The notes beneath the pieces were generated by a model. It had not been told where the DNA came from. It was given only the letters and a program-made list of their open reading frames with translations, and searched no databases. From Stictocephala bisonia (Eukaryota > Arthropoda > Insecta > Hemiptera > Membracidae), in the NCBI GenBank assembly GCA_035578905.1, contig JAQJVL010000174.1, positions 793,253 through 857,252 on the forward strand: a DNA stretch of 64,000 nt, in the 5' to 3' direction. Position 1 is the stretch's first letter. Each line of letters opens with the position of its first letter. The position numbers and the translations under genes are program-made. Positions 58,750-64,000 of the stretch are shown one piece after another.

Positions 58750-58946
58750 GTGCAATCAGTACAAAAGCTACGATTGGCACAAAAGAACCCAGAGGGAGAT
58801 CGATATTAGAAATAGAATCCAGCTACGACCGGAGCGGGGGCGGTAACAATAGTGGGCCCAGTTCGCTTCCTTGGGGCAATCCACCCACAGCGCTCTCTGG
58901 TCGTCTGCGATCCAAGTGTTCTCAAGAGTATACTATGTCAAACTAA
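58750..58946 (+). CDS. Candidate exon with two competing frames
   Basis: After the acceptor at 58748-58749 a GC-rich block begins. Joined in phase 0 to the 57185-57271 exon it reads 'VQSVQKLRLAQKNPEGDRY' and stops at TAG 58807-58809. Entered one base short, it is open to a TAA at 58944-58946, reading 'ISTKATIGTKEPRGRSILEI' and later 'SSLPWGNPPTALSGRLRSK', with GC-rich third positions that look more like coding sequence. Which frame is used, if any, cannot be settled from the sequence alone. Confidence 0.35.
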
Positions 58947-58949
58947 TGG

Positions 58950-61900
58950 GTTGGAGCTAAACGTTAATGGCCCATAGGGGGTTGGTTACTGGAAAAACAA
59001 GTAGTTATTGACCTCAGGGGGTAAAGTGCTTTTTAATCGAACACTTTTGTATTGGTAGCACAGGGAAAGAGCCAGAAACAGTCGTCAGTTCGTTCGTTAC
59101 GATGAGCTGTAAATATCATAACATTTTTTAATTTAAAACCTTTAAATCTTTTTCATACATTTCAAATAAAGTAATATTGATAAATGATTTGTTCAATGAA
59201 TACAAAAATTCATTTAAAATTATTTAAAACAAATTGATAGAGTGGACACTAATTGCTTTAAAAATATACGAATGGTATTACAAATTTAGATTTTTTTGCT
59301 ATTTAGTAGGTCGTTAACTATATTTTTGCGGTATGAATGTATAATATTCCACTGGTTTACCCCTTGAAGCTATTCACTTGCCATTCGTCACATACTAGAT
59401 TACGGCTTCTAGCTAAGGAACTTAACTGAGACCTTAGTCCTGGAAACGGCATATTTATATTTTGTTTATGTATTTCGAAGGATAAGACACTAATCTTACC
59501 AACATAAAAAAAGTTACACATAGTCTTTGACAATACTAAAGTGACTAGTCAGAACAAATGTGTTTTACTGAGTTGCCCAAACCACGTTCTAGGAACGTTT
59601 TAATGGAATCGTGATTCCATTAAAACAGTTTAAATTTCTATGAGGACAGATCCTAGCAGAATAATTTCTACTGAAGAAAATGTTGTGTAAAAATTCTTTA
59701 AATATATATTACATAAGTTCCTTTTAAATGCAATTTAGTCAGGTTTGTATTTGTCCCCAAGGGGCAGTAGCCGGGAGAGGGAGGTAAAGACAGTTGGGGT
59801 GGAGTAAAGATCTTTTTCAGATCTTATTATTAAAATAATATCTTACTATGGTTTACCCAGTAAGACAGTCTACTCAAAGTTGACTAGCTAATTTAACAAT
59901 TCAGTTGGTTCATACACTTTTACTGGAATATAATACTAGTAGAGAATGTGAATCAATGTACGTGTCAATACATACTGTTGTAGTAACTCACCCACCTATA
60001 CTCGTACGGTGGTCATAGGGAAATATACATTTCTCCCCTTATGATCCAGTACTGCCCATTATCTGTTACAAGCGAACAACATGCTCATGAGTTTGATAGA
60101 CTCGCCACTTCTCCATTGTTCCTTCTTTAAGATTGATGGTGAGCACGCATCCTTGGCACTTTCCTCCTTTGAGCGGTCACGCAGGAGGTTTCCCAACAGG
60201 AAGCCCTTGGTATTTCGCTCGCCAAGTCCCAAATTGACTCTCTGTATGTGTTTTTTCCTGCCTATTATTTCAGTTTATTTCAAGCAGCTCGTGTTGCGCA
60301 TCTTGTAAAGGCCTTGGACAAGTAACCCTTGCAGGATGTTTCGGTAGATGTGGCGACATGCAGGTCCTCCAAGTTCTTTATTAAGAAATCCTTCACTTAA
60401 TTAAGGATGAGAATTTCCTTGTAGCTTACCTCGATTGATAGTGTTTTCGTTAGTAGACTAGTGTAACCAAACATAGGCTCAAATAGTCATTATTGGTCTA
60501 ACTACGTAAAAGAAATTGATAAAATTAGAGTTTTTGAATGTAATTATCTAAAATTTTGGTTTTTTTTTTTACAGTTTTAGCTAAATGTGGTTGTACCTAA
60601 AGGTGTTTCGTAGTTTTATTTTTATATTGCTGTTAGCTTATATATTTTGTCTAATTTTAATTACGTTTTCGTAATTTTTGTTCTTTCGAACAGTGTTTCC
60701 ACACTTTTTCATTATGAATAGTGGTTTATTAAATTGTGTTTGTTCTAAATAGTGAATTCTAAAATATTTGTTGTGTTCATTTTCATTTTTATTAGTTTGA
60801 ATAGTATTTTCGTAAACTGTTGTTTTGAATTGTGTTTCCGTTATTATTATTATTATTATTATTTATTTTTTTTTTGATTTGTTTTTTCTGTCTGTTCTGA
60901 AGAATATAACTTTAATCCTTCAGCGGATGGAAACAGTAATATCCTGTTTTAGTTAATTAGGCTTGATGATAAATGAATGATACGTATAACACATTAATAA
61001 TTATTATATTACGCTCATAATATCTTGTAGGCTTGTACAAATCTTCTTTAAAGAAATCGTCCCATGATACAGAACATAGAACTATGTAATTACTAACAAA
61101 GGGAGTATTAAATATATTTACTAGAGATTTCACTTTTCACATACGTCAGCGGATTGTAAAACCTCGTCACAAAGTGCTGAACAAGACCGTCAATTAAAAA
61201 CGAACGGCACGCGAGTAATCAGCGCGATGGGATGAATACAGAAAGGAGAGACGAGTTCACCGAACATTTCCGGAACTACCCGAACTTGAGAAGTTTCATT
61301 CATGGTAAATTAAAAATATGTCATTGAAAATCACAAAAAGTCCCAACATTATTTCTTAAAAATAGTCGATATCGTAAACTAAGTGAGTTTTCTAACGGCT
61401 TGACCAGCTCAAAGTAGGGAAAATAACAAAAATCTTTGGTTCGTTGTATAATTTTATTATCCAATAACGCCTTTAGGATGCCTGTATAGGTAATTTGATA
61501 AAAGGGTTATTATGAGAGTTATTCTGTGGTTCAGTTTGAAATCAAAATTGTTTACACATTCTGGAGGATGATCATATAATTTAGGCTTGTTACGGTTCAC
61601 ATTGTGTCAATTCCAGTTTCATTTAATTTTCAATTTTAGAGGTTACATTTTTTGTTAACTATCAAATTGTTTTGTACAGCAATTGTTCGGAACTATGTAA
61701 TACATGTGTTAATGTGAATGCTAAATATACCAATTTGAAATAACTAGCTAAAATTATTTACGGTTTACATTAAAGTGAACATAATCTATAAAAGAAAAAA
61801 AAATAATTATAATAGTACGAAGTTTATTACGTAGATTTGTTTTGGTTAATTCAGGTTCCAAATTGTGTAAAAAATATATTTTCAAATTCGTCTGGTGACA

Positions 61901-62510
61901 TGATCTATGCATGTAAAAATTCGAGTCCATACTCCGGTTGCATTCAAACCAGAATTTAAAAAAAAAACCTTCGACTATAATAAGGCTCTTATACGAATAC
62001 TTTAAAGAATTAAAAAAAATACAATTTGGTTCGATCAAAAAACATTTCTAACATTAAAGGCTGTATTAAGTTAAAGTGGGGCCTCTCTTCTTTTTCATAT
62101 GCCCTCAACTATGCCAAAAGAGGGTGTATAAAATACCCTATTTTGAAATATACACATGTAATATATAATGGATATTGATAAAATCAACCCTAAATTTATC
62201 AAACAAGGGTGCTCATTTCGTCAGTAAACAGTATCCAGCAAGAATAATTCGAAAGTGAAATATAATTGCTAACCATTATTGAAGTAGTGATTAAGGGAGA
62301 TTTAATTGTTATATTTATGTGAACACTTTCACCAAACAATTAGAAATTCTAGTTTCCTCGCTGGTTAAATCGAATCCAGCAGAGTTTGACTCGTGGTTGA
62401 AGGTGAAAGTGTGGTGAACAACAATGAAGGTATTTAGTGAGGTTTTCAACTGATTAACATTTAAAACACTAGAGCATTTGTAAAATTTATGGAAGTTTTA
62501 GTTAATTTTA
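58950..62510. other. AT-rich non-coding sequence
   Basis: No gene recognised over about 3.5 kb. A single relative of the 36-bp unit lies at about 59985-60012 ('cccacctatactcgtacggt'). An ATT microsatellite lies at about 60843-60865. A short palindrome, 'gttttaatggaatc' with 'gattccattaaaac', lies at about 59598-59625. Confidence 0.5.
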
Positions 62511-62514
62511 AAGT

Positions 62515-63008
62515 TGTTCCAAAGAATTGGCACAAACTTCCCACCATATTAAACACAAAAAATAAAAACTGAAAATTACCAGTTTAGTTCCTGAATATGT
62601 TATTTTGCCATAACTCGAGAACTAGTAAAGTTAGAGACATGCGGTTTTTACTAAAATACTTTAAATTGTAATTCACATCTTGTCTGAATATTTAATCAGA
62701 ATCATTAGAGCCGTTTCTGAGAAAATTCAATTTTTGTATGTTTTGCCCATAAAAATAAAAAAAATAAAATTTCAAAAAAGTAAATAAATAGTTTGGAGAT
62801 ATTGGCTAAATACACCTACATACCAAATTTCATAAACATTTATCCATCCGTTTGGTTTCCAGCGAACTGCACATACACACAGACAGACAGACATACCAAC
62901 AGACACTTATTTTTTCAGGGAACCCTAAAATTTATTTTTAGACCAACTTGTAAATTTTTACGATCACAATACTTTCTCTATGCTAACGCATATGGGAGAA
63001 AGTAAAAA
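62515..63008 (+). repeat. Dispersed repeat family A, copy 3
   Basis: Best preserved copy, from 'aagaattggcacaaactt' to 'gctaacgcatatgggagaaa'. It contains 'acagacagacagacatacca'. The open frame at 62793-63005 lies inside the repeat. Confidence 0.78.
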
Positions 63009-63059
63009 GAACAATAACAAATTATATATTAAAAATCATTGCAACTAATTGTGGGTTTT

Positions 63060-63180
63060 GGGTAAGATATCATTAATATCGTTGAGGCCATCAACACTTT
63101 TTTTTGGAAGCTTAATGGTGGGAAAATATCGTCATCATTTGTCGGAGGTCATCAATATAATTTTTGGGAGCTAGATTGGG
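63060..63180 (+). repeat. Imperfect ~75-bp duplication
   Basis: 'atatcattaatatcgttgag' and 'gccatcaaca' followed by T-rich 'ggaagct' are repeated as 'atatcgtcatcatttgtcgg' and 'aggtcatcaata', again followed by 'gggagct'. Confidence 0.5.
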
Positions 63181-63479
63181 AGCCATACTGTGTTGCGTAT
63201 TAAATTAATATTTCTTGACTACTCTCAACAATTGAAATGAATTCATGATTCATAAATATGTCAAATGTTTTCTGCAACAGGGTATGTCACAAGTAGCATC
63301 ATCAGTGTCTTTGTAATGTGGAGGCGTCCAAGGGCCCTCTAACGATAGGCATACGTCTTGAGAGAACATAACTACAACACTTAAAAAAAACAGAAAAGAT
63401 AATTTATTTTACACATGTACACGTCATTATGGCTTGTGTAATGAAATGTTAAAGCCAAGTCTAGTGGCTGGTCTGGGGT

Positions 63480-63550
63480 AACACCACTGCACATGTTTGG
63501 ATAGGAAGGTGGTTCAACCAACCTACGTGTATGAGTGGGTGAGAGGGCAC
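63480..63550 (+). repeat. Relatives of the 36-bp unit
   Basis: 'acaccactgcacatgtttgg' and 'cctacgtgtatgagtgggtg' resemble the unit at 23622-23757. Confidence 0.5.
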
Positions 63551-63554
63551 GTGT

Positions 63555-64000
63555 TCATGTACTTTTCACCTGATATCTGGAACAGAGTGATAATAACAAT
63601 CTGGTATCAAGGGATGGACAGAACTCGAGCACCTATCTTCGAATTATTTTCTCCAACTGCCTTATAAATATAGAATTCCACGTGGTGAACCTAGATAGAA
63701 GAAGCCTTGACGAGTGAGAGTTGTGAACACGTCCTCCTCCCGGTTTGGCCACCACGTTCCACATCGTGGACATGCGAGGACGGTCCCCCGGAGTCAATAT
63801 TAACTGTCCGGCAGCAGGTGGAGGCTACAGCCTTGGTTCCTAATAGCTAGGAATACTAAAGCTGACCCAGATGGGTCTAAATACTTCGCAACAACTGCTC
63901 AAGGTCAACCTAACAGCAGGTGCGGCCCATTAGTGAACAGTTAATAGTTTGTCCCAACAAAACAAAGGCTGTTCTTGTAAATTTGGCCCAGCTATAAATA
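63555..64000. other. GC-richer end of window, unrecognised
   Basis: About 440 bp with moderate GC and no long open frame. It has the look of a dispersed element ('ctgacccagatgggtctaaa'), but no second copy is in the window. Confidence 0.3.

Noticed and set aside
61754..62038. 94-codon minus-strand frame rich in Phe, Asn and Lys
   Set aside because: Typical chance frame in AT-rich DNA, with no domain and no splice signals.

Overview
The window is nuclear DNA of an arthropod, most likely an insect. Four things point there: it is strongly AT-rich; only one gene-like region is interrupted by what look like introns; it is packed with dispersed, tandem and fold-back repeats, tRNA-derived SINEs and truncated LINEs; and it holds blocks built on TTAGG/CCTAA, the insect telomere repeat, at 54.7-55.6 kb and 57.3-57.6 kb. 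I cannot place the order with confidence (a hemipteroid would fit). No bacterial-type genes, rRNA genes or CRISPR arrays are visible.

Layout. 0-10 kb: a ~450 bp dispersed repeat, a composite SINE, a 1.27 kb fold-back element enclosing a 69-bp tandem array, and an adjacent small fold-back element. 10-25 kb: two 5'-truncated non-LTR retrotransposons (reverse transcriptase C-terminal ends, one per strand) and several repeats that occur twice in the window. 25.7-28.8 kb: a 64-bp minisatellite of about 35 units followed by a 144-bp tandem array. 31.5-35.2 kb: a DNA-transposon-like unit with long imperfect terminal inverted repeats, subterminal repeats and a decayed gene resembling the widespread insect DUF7869 family, itself invaded by at least three other elements. 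36-38.8 kb: a 34-bp minisatellite, a long hairpin, and two SINEs. 40.8-42.6 kb: the only convincing host coding exon, encoding about 574 residues of a low-complexity, Ser-, Arg- and Pro-rich protein with a PPPY motif; it ends at a splice donor, and two exon-like segments lie at 57.2 and 58.75 kb. 48-56 kb: a tRNA-derived SINE, a TA microsatellite, a hAT-type MITE with an 8-bp target duplication, a 53-bp satellite, and a fold-back element made of telomere-like repeats. 56-64 kb: mostly unique AT-rich sequence.

The elements do not form a pathway. The host gene is the functional core, and the rest is intron or intergenic sequence shaped by repeated insertion. The most interesting system is the DUF7869-type mobile unit, where gene, inverted repeats and repeated internal motifs can be read together. 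Repeat boundaries are read by eye and may be off by 5-30 bases.
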